DNA of 64,000 nucleotides from Mycobacterium sp. ST-F2 (GCF_001905655.1 NZ_JMHT01000074.1:20282-84281); one strand, 5' to 3'; positions 41,504 to 49,215 are shown, counted from the first letter of the stretch. Notes: generated by a model from the sequence alone, not told the origin. Made by a program: numbers and translations.

Positions 41504-43057
41504 ATGCCCGTGACAGTTCCGGTGCGATGGGTGCTGGACCAAGCTGATCTGCGGATCCGGCTGCGCGGCGGAGCCGGCGGCACCGCGCGCGAGATCAACT
41601 TGGTGCTGACCACCGAATTGGCCGACCCGGCCAAGTGGTTGTCCGGTGGTGAGCTGGTGCTGACCACCGGTATCGGGCTGCCGGCCGGTTCGGACGACCG
41701 GCGGCGCTATTTGCAACGCCTGCACGAAAGTGGTGTGGCCGGAGTCGGATTCGGTGTCGGCCTGACGTTCGACGAGGTACCCCAGGAGTTGGTGTCCGCC
41801 GCCGAGGAATTGGGTCTGCCGCTGCTGGAGATTCCGTTGCGGACGCCGTTCGCGGCGGTCGTGCAGCGGGTCAGCTCGCGGATCGCCGCGCTGCAGTACG
41901 ACGCGGTGCTGCGGGCCTCGCGGGCGCAGCCGCGGATCACCCGGGCCGTCGTCAGCGGCGGTCCCCAGGAGGTGGCCGCTGAATTGGGCCGCGCGTTGCG
42001 GGCCAGTGTCGTGGTGCTCGATCCATCCGGCACGGTGATCGCCTCCCACCCGCGCAACCTCAACGTCACCACGGTCAATCTGGTGCGCGATGCGGTCGAG
42101 CCCGGCGCCGCATCGGCCGTCGCCGTGCTGGCCGAGGGTGTCACCGTGGCCCAGCAGTCCATCCGGGTCGGCGGCCGCTCGCACGGGGTGCTCGGTGTGG
42201 TGAGTGAGACGGCGTTGAGCCCCGTCGATCAGGTGCTGCTCGGGCACGCAAACTCTTTGCTCGCACTGGATTTCGAGAAGCCGGTGCGCTTGAAAGAGGC
42301 GCAGCTGCGCCTCAACGAGCAGGCGCTGGGCCTGATTCTCACCGGTGAATCCAACCTGGAGCCGGCGTGGGCACAGCTGTCCCAGGCCGCCGATCACCGG
42401 GGCCGGATCCGGGCGCTGGTCGTGCAAGCGGATTCGGACCCCCAGACCGAAGCCGATACCGCGCACCTGCTGCGGCGGGTGAGCGCGACGATCATGGATC
42501 AGCTGGACCAGGCCGGGCACCCGGTGTTCGTCCATTGCGCCGACAAATGGCTGACGGTCCTGCTGCCGGGCGCGGAGGCCGACGAGATCGCCGCCGCACT
42601 CGTGGGCGGCATCGATGGCTCGCTGCGCCGGACCATCCGCATGGGGCTCAGCGGCTTGCTGCCGCTGGCCAAGCTGGCCGAGGCTGTCGACAACGCCCGC
42701 CTCGCGGCGTCGGTCGCGGAATGTGGCCGGCCTCCGCTGGAGTTCTCGGCGATGGCCGGCAGCGCGCTGCTGTCGTTCGGCGAGAGCAGAGACGTGCTGG
42801 TGGCCCTCGGCGGGGCGGTGCTGACCCCGGTCCTCGACCACGATGCCGAATTCGGCACGGGGCTGCTCACGTCGTTGCGCGCATACCTGGAAGCCAACGG
42901 GCACTGGGAATCTGCGGCCGCGGCCGTCGGCGTGCACCGGCACACCATGCGCAAGCGCATCGAGACCGCCGAGGCCCTGCTCGGAGTCGACCTCGCCATC
43001 GCCCGGGTCCGCGCCGAGTTGCTGCTGGCGATCTTGGCGCGGACCCCGGGCGACTGA
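41504..43057 (+). CDS. PucR-family transcriptional regulator
   Basis: A 517-residue activator. The N-terminal PucR domain is ADLRIRLRGGAGGTAREINLV followed by LADPAKWLSGGELVLTTGIGL; the middle is a GGDEF-like CdaR region; the C-terminal helix-turn-helix is LRAYLEANGHWESAAAAVGV with HRHTMRKRIETAEALLGVDL. Such proteins control purine, amine and amino acid catabolism in actinobacteria. Its divergent position beside the aldehyde dehydrogenase/amine oxidase operon makes it the likely activator, sensing an amine or GABA-type inducer. ATG 41504 fits the domain; the frame is open from 41429. Confidence 0.9.
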   Translation: MPVTVPVRWVLDQADLRIRLRGGAGGTAREINLVLTTELADPAKWLSGGELVLTTGIGLPAGSDDRRRYLQRLHESGVAGVGFGVGLTFDEVPQELVSAAEELGLPLLEIPLRTPFAAVVQRVSSRIAALQYDAVLRASRAQPRITRAVVSGGPQEVAAELGRALRASVVVLDPSGTVIASHPRNLNVTTVNLVRDAVEPGAASAVAVLAEGVTVAQQSIRVGGRSHGVLGVVSETALSPVDQVLLGHANSLLALDFEKPVRLKEAQLRLNEQALGLILTGESNLEPAWAQLSQAADHRGRIRALVVQADSDPQTEADTAHLLRRVSATIMDQLDQAGHPVFVHCADKWLTVLLPGAEADEIAAALVGGIDGSLRRTIRMGLSGLLPLAKLAEAVDNARLAASVAECGRPPLEFSAMAGSALLSFGESRDVLVALGGAVLTPVLDHDAEFGTGLLTSLRAYLEANGHWESAAAAVGVHRHTMRKRIETAEALLGVDLAIARVRAELLLAILARTPGD

Positions 43058-45895
43058 TCACCCCACCGGGGTGGGTACCGCGACGGGTGCCGGCGCGGTC
43101 CGAGTGTGGGGCCGCAGCGGCCACCAGAACCACCGGCCCAGCAGCGCCGCGATGGACGGCGTCATCAACGACCGAACGATCAAGGTGTCGAACAACAATC
43201 CGAGTCCGATGGTGGTACCGGCCTGACCGATCGAGCTCAGATCGCTCGCTGCCATGGACATCATGGTGAACGCGAACACCAGCCCGGCCGTGGTGACCAC
43301 GCTGCCGGTTTCGCCCATCGAGCGGATGATGCCGGTCTTGTATCCCGCGCCGATCTCTTCCTGGAACCGGGAGACCAGCAGCAGGTTGTAGTCGGAGCCG
43401 ACCGCCAGCAGAATGATCAAGCCGAAAACCGGTGCGATCCAGTTCAATTCGAGGCCCAGTAGGTCCTGCCACACCAGCACCGACAGCCCGAATGCCGCGC
43501 CCAGCGACAGCAGCACGGTGCCGACGATCACCAGCGACGCGACCAGCGCCCGGGTGATGAGCAGCATGACGACGAAGATCAACGTCAGTGCGGCAGCCCC
43601 GACGATCAGCAGGTCGTACTGCGAACCCGACTGGATGTCCCGATAGATCGCGGCGGTGCCGGCGAGATAGAACCTGGCATCGGTGAGCGACGAGCCCTTC
43701 ACCGACTGATGCGCCGCGTCCAGCGTCGGCATCACCGCCGCGATGCCATCCGGGGTCGCCGGGTCATCGGCGTGGGTGATGAGGAAACGTGCGGCCTTGC
43801 CGTCCGGCGAGAGAAACAGCTTCAGGCCGCGCTGAAAGTCCGCATTGTCAAAGGCTTCTGGTGGCAGATAGAAGTAGTCTCCGCTGCGAGACGCGTCGAA
43901 GGCCTGCCCCATGGCGCTGGCGGTGTCCGTCATCGCCGACATCTGGGTGATCAGACCGGAGAAGCTGCTGTGCAGCGTCAACAGCGTGCTGCGCATGGAC
44001 TCCACCGTTGCGATCATCGGCGGGAACTGCGCCCGCATCTGCGGCAGCAGTGCCACGGTGCTGTCCATGTCGGTGCCCAGCGCGGCCATGTCCGAACTGA
44101 ACGTGTCCACGTTGTCGATGGCGTCGAAGACGGATCTGGTTGCCGCGCAGACAGGTATGTCGGTGCAGTGCTGCTCCCAGTAGAAGTAATTGCGCAGTGG
44201 CCTGGCGAAATCGTCGAAATCGGCCAGGTGGTCGCGGAGTTCGTTCAACGTCGCGTGCATCTGGTGCACGTCCGTGGCCAGATGTGAAGTAGTGCCGCTC
44301 ATCTGCTCCACCAGGGTCTGGAGCCGCTGCATCGGTCCGACCAGAGCGCCGAGGTCATCGCTCATCTTCAGGATGTCGCCCATCCGGTCCTTCATGATCT
44401 GCAGGTTCTGCTGGATCGGAATGGACTGGGCACTGACCTGGAAGGGGATCGACGTGTGCTCGGTCGGCCCGCCGAAAGGCCGGGTGATGCTCTGCACCAT
44501 CGCGATACCCGGCAGCTTGAAGATGTCCTTGGCCAGCTTGTCCAAGATGATCATGTCGGCACTGTTGCGCAGGTCATGATCGGCCTCGATCATCAGGATG
44601 TCGGGATTCATTGTGGCAGCGCTGAAATGGCGTTCGGCGGCCTGGTATCCGACGGTCGACGGCAGATCGTCAGGGATGTAGAAGCGGTCGTTGAAGCTCA
44701 GTTTCATGGTGGGCATGAACATGATGCCGACGAGGGCGACCAGCAGCGACGCCACGAAGATCGGCGCCGGCCACCGGACCGTGGCGGTGCCGATGCGCCG
44801 CCAGCCCTTGGTCTTGATCATCCGCTTGGGCTCCAGCAGGCCACGGCGGGTGGCGACCGCCACCACCGCGGGCGCGGCGGTCAGCGCGCCCGCGACGACC
44901 ACGACCAGTCCCAGCGCGGACGGGATGCCCAGGGCCTTGAAGTACGACAGCCGCGCCAGGTGCAGGCACAGGGTGGCCCCGGCGATGGTCAGTCCCGAGC
45001 CAAGGATGATGTGTGCCGTACCGCGAAACATGGTGTAGTAGGCCGATTCCGGGTCCTGCCCGGCCTGGCGCGCTTCGTGGTAGCGCCCCACCAGGAAGAT
45101 GGCGTAGTCGGTCCCCGCGGCGATGGCCAGCGAGGACAGCATGGCCACCACGAACGTCGAGAAGCTCAGCAGGCCGTGGTCTCCGAGCAGCGCGACCAGT
45201 CCGCGTGCCGTGCCCATCTCGAACCCGACCATGACCAGCACCAGCATCACCGTGCCGGCGGAGCGATAGGCGAAGGCCAGCATGACGATGATGACGACGC
45301 CCGTCACACCCATCATCGTCAGCATGCTCTTGTCGGCGGCTTCGTTCATGTCGGTGGTCAGCGGCGCCGGTCCGGTGACGTAGGCCTTCAGGCCCGGGGG
45401 AGGGGCAACGTGACCGACGATTTCGCGAACCCGGTCGACCGACTCATTGCCCAGCGTGCTGCCCTGGTCGCCGGCCAGATTCAGCTGGACGTAGGCGGCC
45501 TTGCCGTCGCGGCTCTGCACACCGGCCGCGGTCAGCGGATCGCCCCAGATGTCCTGGACGTGTTGCACGTGCTCAGGGTCGGACCGCAGCGCGGTCACCA
45601 GGGCGTCGTAGTAGCGGTGTGCCTCGGCGCCGAGCTTCTCGTCACCCTCGAGGACGACCATCGCGATGCTGTCGGAATCCGACTCGCGGTACGTCGCGCC
45701 GATCTTCTTGGCGGCGATCAGCGCCGGCGCATCCTGCGGCGACATCGTGACAGCGTGGTCTCTGGCCACCGATTCGATCTGCGGCACAAGGACATTGAGG
45801 CCGACGGTCACCAGCAGCCAGCCGATGATGATGGGCCAGGCGAAGCGCCGGATGAACCGCATGTACGCGGGTCGGGTGTTGTTGTGGGCGCTCAT
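43058..45895 (-). CDS. MmpL-family RND transporter
   Basis: A 945-residue membrane transporter with the MmpL layout: a first helix (FAWPIIIGWLLVTVGLNVLV), a large periplasmic porter loop with YYDALVTALRSDP and TGPAPLTTDMNEAADKSML, a five-helix bundle with AAGTDYAIFLVGRYHEARQ carrying proton-relay Asp-Tyr, a second loop rich in QNLQIMKDRMGDILKMSDDL, and a second bundle with LAVGSDYNLLLVSRFQEEI. MmpL proteins export lipids, siderophores or drugs across the membrane. The ATG overlaps the mmpS stop by four bases. It lies in a unit that diverges from a sulfide-type oxidoreductase operon and shares its CsoR-type operators, so its cargo may relate to thiol or metal stress. The cargo is unknown. Confidence 0.92.
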   Translation of the reverse strand: MSAHNNTRPAYMRFIRRFAWPIIIGWLLVTVGLNVLVPQIESVARDHAVTMSPQDAPALIAAKKIGATYRESDSDSIAMVVLEGDEKLGAEAHRYYDALVTALRSDPEHVQHVQDIWGDPLTAAGVQSRDGKAAYVQLNLAGDQGSTLGNESVDRVREIVGHVAPPPGLKAYVTGPAPLTTDMNEAADKSMLTMMGVTGVVIIVMLAFAYRSAGTVMLVLVMVGFEMGTARGLVALLGDHGLLSFSTFVVAMLSSLAIAAGTDYAIFLVGRYHEARQAGQDPESAYYTMFRGTAHIILGSGLTIAGATLCLHLARLSYFKALGIPSALGLVVVVAGALTAAPAVVAVATRRGLLEPKRMIKTKGWRRIGTATVRWPAPIFVASLLVALVGIMFMPTMKLSFNDRFYIPDDLPSTVGYQAAERHFSAATMNPDILMIEADHDLRNSADMIILDKLAKDIFKLPGIAMVQSITRPFGGPTEHTSIPFQVSAQSIPIQQNLQIMKDRMGDILKMSDDLGALVGPMQRLQTLVEQMSGTTSHLATDVHQMHATLNELRDHLADFDDFARPLRNYFYWEQHCTDIPVCAATRSVFDAIDNVDTFSSDMAALGTDMDSTVALLPQMRAQFPPMIATVESMRSTLLTLHSSFSGLITQMSAMTDTASAMGQAFDASRSGDYFYLPPEAFDNADFQRGLKLFLSPDGKAARFLITHADDPATPDGIAAVMPTLDAAHQSVKGSSLTDARFYLAGTAAIYRDIQSGSQYDLLIVGAAALTLIFVVMLLITRALVASLVIVGTVLLSLGAAFGLSVLVWQDLLGLELNWIAPVFGLIILLAVGSDYNLLLVSRFQEEIGAGYKTGIIRSMGETGSVVTTAGLVFAFTMMSMAASDLSSIGQAGTTIGLGLLFDTLIVRSLMTPSIAALLGRWFWWPLRPHTRTAPAPVAVPTPVG

Positions 45896-46323
45896 GCGTT
45901 CTTGACCAGACATGAGGTTTGGGCGTGCTGTCCGGTCGACGACTGCTCCTGGCGGGCCTGGCCATCGACGATGATGCGGCATCCGAGGCGGTCGCTGTCA
46001 CCTTGTGCCACCACACTCGCGATCACCGCGGGCGCGGTGGTGCTGATCTCGACGGTCCACGGCAGGCTGCTGAAGGTCGCCTGCACGGGCTGGGCGCTCT
46101 GGTCGAGGAAGTTGACGCTGCCCGCGGTGCCGGCGGGGCCGAGGATTTCGTAGACCACGCGCTTGACGTGCGTGGGTTCGAGGGGTTGGGCATGACTTCC
46201 GGTCGCGGTGAAGATCGGCTCGGAGCCGAACTCGCCACGCAGTTGAGTGACGGCCACGGAGCCGAGCGCAACGGCCACCACGGCCACGGTCGGCACCCAG
46301 ATTCTCGCCAGGACGGTTGGCAT
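45892..46323 (-). CDS. MmpS-family accessory protein
   Basis: A 143-residue protein with one N-terminal helix (IWVPTVAVVAVALGSVAVTQL) and a periplasmic beta domain containing HVKRVVYEILGPAGTAGSVNFLD and two cysteines, SDRLGCRII and TSCLVKNA, which could form a disulfide. MmpS proteins pair with MmpL transporters. ATG 46323 follows GAAGGGAGACCGCG, a good ribosome binding site. Three ATACCC-N4-GGGTAT palindromes lie 17-124 bp upstream, the first covering the probable promoter, so the pair should be repressed by the CsoR-family protein encoded at 48543. Confidence 0.92.
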   Translation of the reverse strand: MPTVLARIWVPTVAVVAVALGSVAVTQLRGEFGSEPIFTATGSHAQPLEPTHVKRVVYEILGPAGTAGSVNFLDQSAQPVQATFSSLPWTVEISTTAPAVIASVVAQGDSDRLGCRIIVDGQARQEQSSTGQHAQTSCLVKNA

Positions 46324-46339
46324 CGCGGTCTCCCTTCGT

Positions 46340-46355
46340 ATACCCCCATGGGTAT
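46340..46355. promoter_or_regulatory. CsoR/CstR operator 1 (ATACCC-CCAT-GGGTAT)
   Basis: A 16-base inverted repeat with perfect 6-base arms, 17 bp upstream of the mmpS ATG. It is closest to mmpS-mmpL and most probably controls that unit. Confidence 0.8.
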
Positions 46356-46377
46356 CTGTATCGGAGCCGACGGTACC

Positions 46378-46393
46378 ATACCCCCTAGGGTAT
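46378..46393. promoter_or_regulatory. CsoR/CstR operator 2 (ATACCC-CCTA-GGGTAT)
   Basis: The second copy is 38 bp from the first, midway between the divergent genes. The same arms and a four-base centre recur, and it may serve either promoter. Confidence 0.8.
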
Positions 46394-46424
46394 AGAGGGT
46401 GCCGTGACGATCCGCACATCACCG

Positions 46425-46455
46425 TTGACCTATACCCCATGGGGTATGTATAAAT
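46425..46455 (+). promoter_or_regulatory. Sigma-A-type promoter TTGACC-N18-TATAAAT with an operator in its spacer
   Basis: TTGACC at 46425-46430 and TATAAAT at 46449-46455 are close to consensus. The 18-base spacer consists of operator 3 and two flanking bases, so repressor binding would exclude RNA polymerase. It reads toward the DsbA-like gene at 46501, about 40 bases of leader. Confidence 0.75.
46432..46447. promoter_or_regulatory. CsoR/CstR operator 3 (ATACCC-CATG-GGGTAT)
   Basis: This copy is a complete 16-base palindrome, including the centre, and is exactly inside the spacer of the plus-strand promoter. Confidence 0.85.
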
Positions 46456-46500
46456 GGGTGGGAACGAGCCGAGAAGGCGTGAAACGCAAAGGAGTGCAAC

Positions 46501-47139
46501 GTGGCGACTGAACAAGTGAACGGCCCGACGGCGGTGACCCCGACTGCAGTGACCCCGACTGCAGTGACCCTGTGGCTGGACCCGGTCTGCCCGTTCACCT
46601 GGAACACCGCCCGCTGGCTGCAGGCGGCGGCCGAGGCCGGCGGAGCCGCCATCGATTGGCGACTACTGAATCTGGCCGTGCTCAACGAGGGGCGTGAACT
46701 GCCCGCGCCGCAACAGGCCCGGATGGCGGACTCCCGACTGGTCGGCCGGTTGATGGCCGCCATCCACCGCGACCTCGGCGTCGACGCCCTGGTGACCGCC
46801 TACTTCGCTTTCGGCGAGGCCTATTTCGATCAGTCCGCACCGGTCGATCAGGCGCTGGCCGCCAAGGTCCTCGCCGCGGTCGGGGCGTCGGAGCTCACGC
46901 CGGCGGTGTTGGACGACGCGTCGTGGGATGCACTCGTCACCCAGTCGCATGAGGCCGGGCAGGACGCCTACGGCGCCACCGGCGGCAGTCCGCTGCTGAC
47001 CATCAACGGCCACACCTTCTTCGGGCCCGTCTTCACCGAGTTGCCGTCGCTCGACACCGTGGCCACCGATTTCGCGGCTCTGGTCACGCTGACCGCCATG
47101 CCGCAGTTCACGCAGATCGAGCGTCCGCGCGTCCACTGA
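46501..47139 (+). CDS. DsbA-fold thioredoxin-like protein related to mycothiol-dependent nitroreductase Rv2466c, single-cysteine active site
   Basis: A 212-residue protein from GTG 46501 (AAAGGAG seven bases upstream). It resembles Rv2466c, a mycothiol-dependent DsbA-like reductase: WLDPVCPFTWNTARWLQ near residues 24-40, LLNLAVLNEGRELP, GQDAYGATGGSPLLTINGHT with the cis-Pro loop, and GPVFTELP. In Rv2466c the motif is CPWC; here it is C-P-F-T, so only the nucleophilic Cys remains. A monothiol enzyme could reduce mixed disulfides or persulfides with mycothiol. The N-terminus has three in-frame copies of a 15-base unit coding AVTPT, absent from relatives. First gene of the operon with the SQR-like and CsoR-like genes. 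Confidence 0.85.
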   Translation: MATEQVNGPTAVTPTAVTPTAVTLWLDPVCPFTWNTARWLQAAAEAGGAAIDWRLLNLAVLNEGRELPAPQQARMADSRLVGRLMAAIHRDLGVDALVTAYFAFGEAYFDQSAPVDQALAAKVLAAVGASELTPAVLDDASWDALVTQSHEAGQDAYGATGGSPLLTINGHTFFGPVFTELPSLDTVATDFAALVTLTAMPQFTQIERPRVH

Positions 47140-47151
47140 AAGGCCCCAATC

Positions 47152-47301
47152 ATGTGTCACCCCAAGCGTTGTTCGGTGTGCGGCAAGACCACCTGGTCCG
47201 GTTGCGGGATGCACGTCGACGCCGTCAAAGCCGCCGTGCCCGCCGGTCAGTGGTGTGAAGGGCACCCCAAGTCCCCGTCCCGTTTGAAGTTCTGGAGGTA
47301 G
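47152..47301 (+). CDS. Small cysteine-rich (zinc-ribbon-like) protein, 49 residues
   Basis: The ORF starts 12 bases after the DsbA-like stop and ends four bases before the SQR-like ATG, so it is part of the operon. It reads MCHPKRCSVCGKTTWSGCGM, then HVDAVKAAVPAGQWCEGHP and a basic tail ending FWR. Cysteines at 2, 7, 10, 18 and 35 and histidines at 3, 21 and 38 give a C-x2-C plus C/H arrangement able to bind zinc or another metal, or to carry persulfide. Proteins with this CxTCGKTTWxGCGxHVD-like pattern are widespread but uncharacterised, and are often missed for their size. Confidence 0.8.
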   Translation: MCHPKRCSVCGKTTWSGCGMHVDAVKAAVPAGQWCEGHPKSPSRLKFWR

Positions 47302-47305
47302 GAAC

Positions 47306-48487
47306 ATGTTGGACACCAAGTTGGTCATCCTCGGCGCCGGTATCGGCGGCCTGTCGGTCGTCAAGGAACTCGCCGAATCCGGTGTGGCCCTTGATGATAT
47401 CGACATCACCATCGTCGACGAAGACTTCTCGCACTTCCTCGGTTTCACTCTGCCCTGGGTGCTGCGTGGTTGGCGCGACGAGGGCAGTGTGCCCATCGAG
47501 CCCACGGTTTCCGCCCTGCGCGGTGTCAACACCGTCACCGGCACCGTGGCCCTGATCGATCACTCTGCGCGCATCGTCACACTCGTCGACGGCACGGAGA
47601 TCGCCTTCGACGCACTGATCATCGCCACCGGCGCCCGGAACGTCATCGACAAGGTCCCTGGCCTGCAGGAGGCCGTCGACGCCGGGACCGCGGTGCACTA
47701 CTACAGCGCCGACGCCGCGGCCGCCGCGCACACCGCGCTGCAGCAATTCGACGGCGGCAAGCTCGTCTTCCTGGTGACGGCGCTGCCGTACCGCTGTCCC
47801 GTCGCGCCCTACGAGGGTGCGCTGCTGGCCGCAGATCTCTTGCGCGACAACGGCCATCGCGAGTCGACCGACATCACGGTGTACACCCCGGAAAAGCAGC
47901 CCATGCCGGCGGCCGGGCCGTATGCCGGGCTGGAACTGGTGGAGATGCTCGGGGCCAACAACATCGCCTTCCATGGCGAGCACGCCGTCGAGCGCATCGA
48001 CGCCGACCAGAAGATGATCCATTTCGCCGACGGCACCGCTGCGGGGTTCGACCTCCTGGTGTTCGTCCCGCCGCACGAGCCGGCGGTGACGCTGGACGGC
48101 GCGGGCTGGATCGCCGTCGACACCGAGATGGCCACCGGGTATCCGGGCATCTTCGCGATCGGTGACACCGCCGCGGTGAACGCCGAGTCCGGACGGACGG
48201 TGCCCAAGGCCGCGATCTTCGCCAAGAACGGCGCAAAGACCGCTGCCCGCAACGCATTGCACTATCTCGGACGGGTTGCCGACGGTGCGGCGCTCTCGGG
48301 TGAGGGTTACTGCTACATCGACGTCGGCGGTCACGTGTCGGCCCAGGGCAAGGGCAACTTCTTTGCCACGCCGCATCCGGCGATCCATCTGACCGAGCCG
48401 TCCGAACTGCTGCACCACGACAAGCAGGCTGAAGAAAACGAGTGGCGCGCGCTGTGGGAGCGCACCGCCGCGCCCGCCGGCCGCTGA
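47306..48487 (+). CDS. Sulfide:quinone oxidoreductase-like FAD flavoprotein
   Basis: A 393-residue pyridine-nucleotide-disulfide-fold enzyme. FAD motif ILGAGIGGLSVVKEL at residues 8-22, IIATGAR near 105-111, and the second FAD strand FAIGDTAA near 283-290. C164 lies in ALPYRCPVAPYEGALLA, the conserved active-site region of sulfide:quinone oxidoreductases and flavocytochrome c sulfide dehydrogenases. C336 in GYCYIDVGG is the probable second redox Cys. It would oxidise sulfide to a persulfide or polysulfide and pass electrons to quinone or another acceptor at the membrane. The ribosome binding site is GGAGG within the end of the preceding small ORF. Its stop codon overlaps operator 4, before the CsoR-like gene. 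Confidence 0.88.
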   Translation: MLDTKLVILGAGIGGLSVVKELAESGVALDDIDITIVDEDFSHFLGFTLPWVLRGWRDEGSVPIEPTVSALRGVNTVTGTVALIDHSARIVTLVDGTEIAFDALIIATGARNVIDKVPGLQEAVDAGTAVHYYSADAAAAAHTALQQFDGGKLVFLVTALPYRCPVAPYEGALLAADLLRDNGHRESTDITVYTPEKQPMPAAGPYAGLELVEMLGANNIAFHGEHAVERIDADQKMIHFADGTAAGFDLLVFVPPHEPAVTLDGAGWIAVDTEMATGYPGIFAIGDTAAVNAESGRTVPKAAIFAKNGAKTAARNALHYLGRVADGAALSGEGYCYIDVGGHVSAQGKGNFFATPHPAIHLTEPSELLHHDKQAEENEWRALWERTAAPAGR

Positions 48488-48502
48488 TACCCTGTGGGGT
48501 AT
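48487..48502. promoter_or_regulatory. CsoR/CstR operator 4 (ATACCC-TGTG-GGGTAT)
   Basis: The fourth copy starts on the last base of the SQR-like stop codon, 40 bp ahead of the repressor gene, and so should allow autoregulation separate from the main promoter. Confidence 0.8.
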
Positions 48503-48542
48503 AGCACGTCGGGCTGGAAAACGAACGAAAGGTAGGTGCGAC

Positions 48543-48812
48543 ATGGTCGGTGATGAAGAGGCCATGGCCGCCGTCCTGGCCCGGTTGCGTCGGGCACAGG
48601 GCCAGTTGGCCGGCGTCATCTCGATGATCGAGCAGGGCCGGGAGTGCAAGGACATCGTCACGCAACTCGCGGCGGTGTCGAAGGCGCTGGACCGCGCCGG
48701 GTTCAAGATCGTCGCCACCGGGTTGCGCGAATGCCTGACCGGGAACGCTGAAGACGGTCGGGCGCCGATGACCGAGGCCGAGCTGGAGAAGCTCTTCCTC
48801 TCGCTCGCGTAG
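48543..48812 (+). CDS. CsoR/CstR-family (DUF156) repressor lacking the metal-binding histidine
   Basis: An 89-residue all-helical repressor with the family core LARLRRAQGQLAGVISMIEQ, then ECKDIVTQLAAV and FKIVATGLRECL. Aligned with M. tuberculosis CsoR, whose Cu(I) ligands are C36, H61 and C65, this protein has C35 and C64 but Gly at the histidine position (G60). Two cysteines without the histidine is the arrangement of CstR, which senses persulfides. The operon contains a sulfide-oxidising-type flavoprotein, and four matching operators surround the locus. It most likely represses both the DsbA/SQR unit and mmpS-mmpL and releases them on per- or polysulfide stress. Copper or formaldehyde sensing is less likely but not excluded. 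Confidence 0.88.
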   Translation: MVGDEEAMAAVLARLRRAQGQLAGVISMIEQGRECKDIVTQLAAVSKALDRAGFKIVATGLRECLTGNAEDGRAPMTEAELEKLFLSLA

Positions 48813-48816
48813 AGAT

Positions 48817-48840
48817 CGTCTTCCAGCTAGCCGGAAGACG
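48817..48840 (+). terminator. Hairpin CGTCTTCC-N8-GGAAGACG after the repressor gene
   Basis: A perfect 8-bp stem lies five bases after the stop codon of the CsoR-like gene. There is no T tract. It probably ends the operon. Confidence 0.6.
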
Positions 48841-48935
48841 GGAACGGGTGCCTGCAGGGACGATTTCTGGCTGGTCGCGGCCGACGATGAATGCAGTCCG
48901 AAAACGGACGAGCACTCTGACAGGAAGCGCCGATC

Positions 48936-49142
48936 ATGAAGAACCCGATCAAGTTCATCGCCCCCGGACTGGCCGTGGCCGGCATTGCCGGCGCCATGTT
49001 GTTCGCGCCGATCGCCAGCGCGGACACCGACCCGCTGATCCCCAACGGCACCGACCCGCACTCGTCGTACGTGTTGGGCGAGCACTTCTCCAACCATGAC
49101 GAGATCAATCAGAGCGCGGGCAATCTGGATACTTCGTTCTGA
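48936..49142 (+). CDS. Small secreted protein
   Basis: A 68-residue precursor. The signal peptide is MKNPIKFIAPGLAVAGIAGA with MLFAPIASA following, and cleavage after ASA leaves a 39-residue acidic peptide starting DTDPLIPNGTDPHSS and ending NQSAGNLDTSF. The ribosome binding site ACAGGAAG precedes the ATG. There is no cysteine and no known domain. Small exported peptides of this type (for example DUF-less proteins with the NPLIPNGTDP motif) are common in mycobacteria and their function is unknown. A strong terminator follows. Confidence 0.75.
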   Translation: MKNPIKFIAPGLAVAGIAGAMLFAPIASADTDPLIPNGTDPHSSYVLGEHFSNHDEINQSAGNLDTSF

Positions 49143-49159
49143 TCCTGCCGAGTCGGCCT

Positions 49160-49198
49160 GGCTCCGTCCGCCACCCACTGCGGGGGGCGGACGGAGCC
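49160..49198 (+). terminator. Strong hairpin terminator, 13-bp stem
   Basis: GGCTCCGTCCGCC pairs perfectly with GGCGGACGGAGCC across 13 bases and is followed by ATTTCT. It ends the small secreted-protein transcript and lies between convergent genes. Confidence 0.8.
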
Positions 49199-49215
49199 AT
49201 TTCTGGCCGGCTGGG

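Noticed and set aside
48543..48812. Copper-sensing CsoR with a copper efflux locus
   Set aside because: The His ligand is missing and no copper ATPase or metallothionein gene is nearby; the SQR-like gene points to sulfur chemistry instead.
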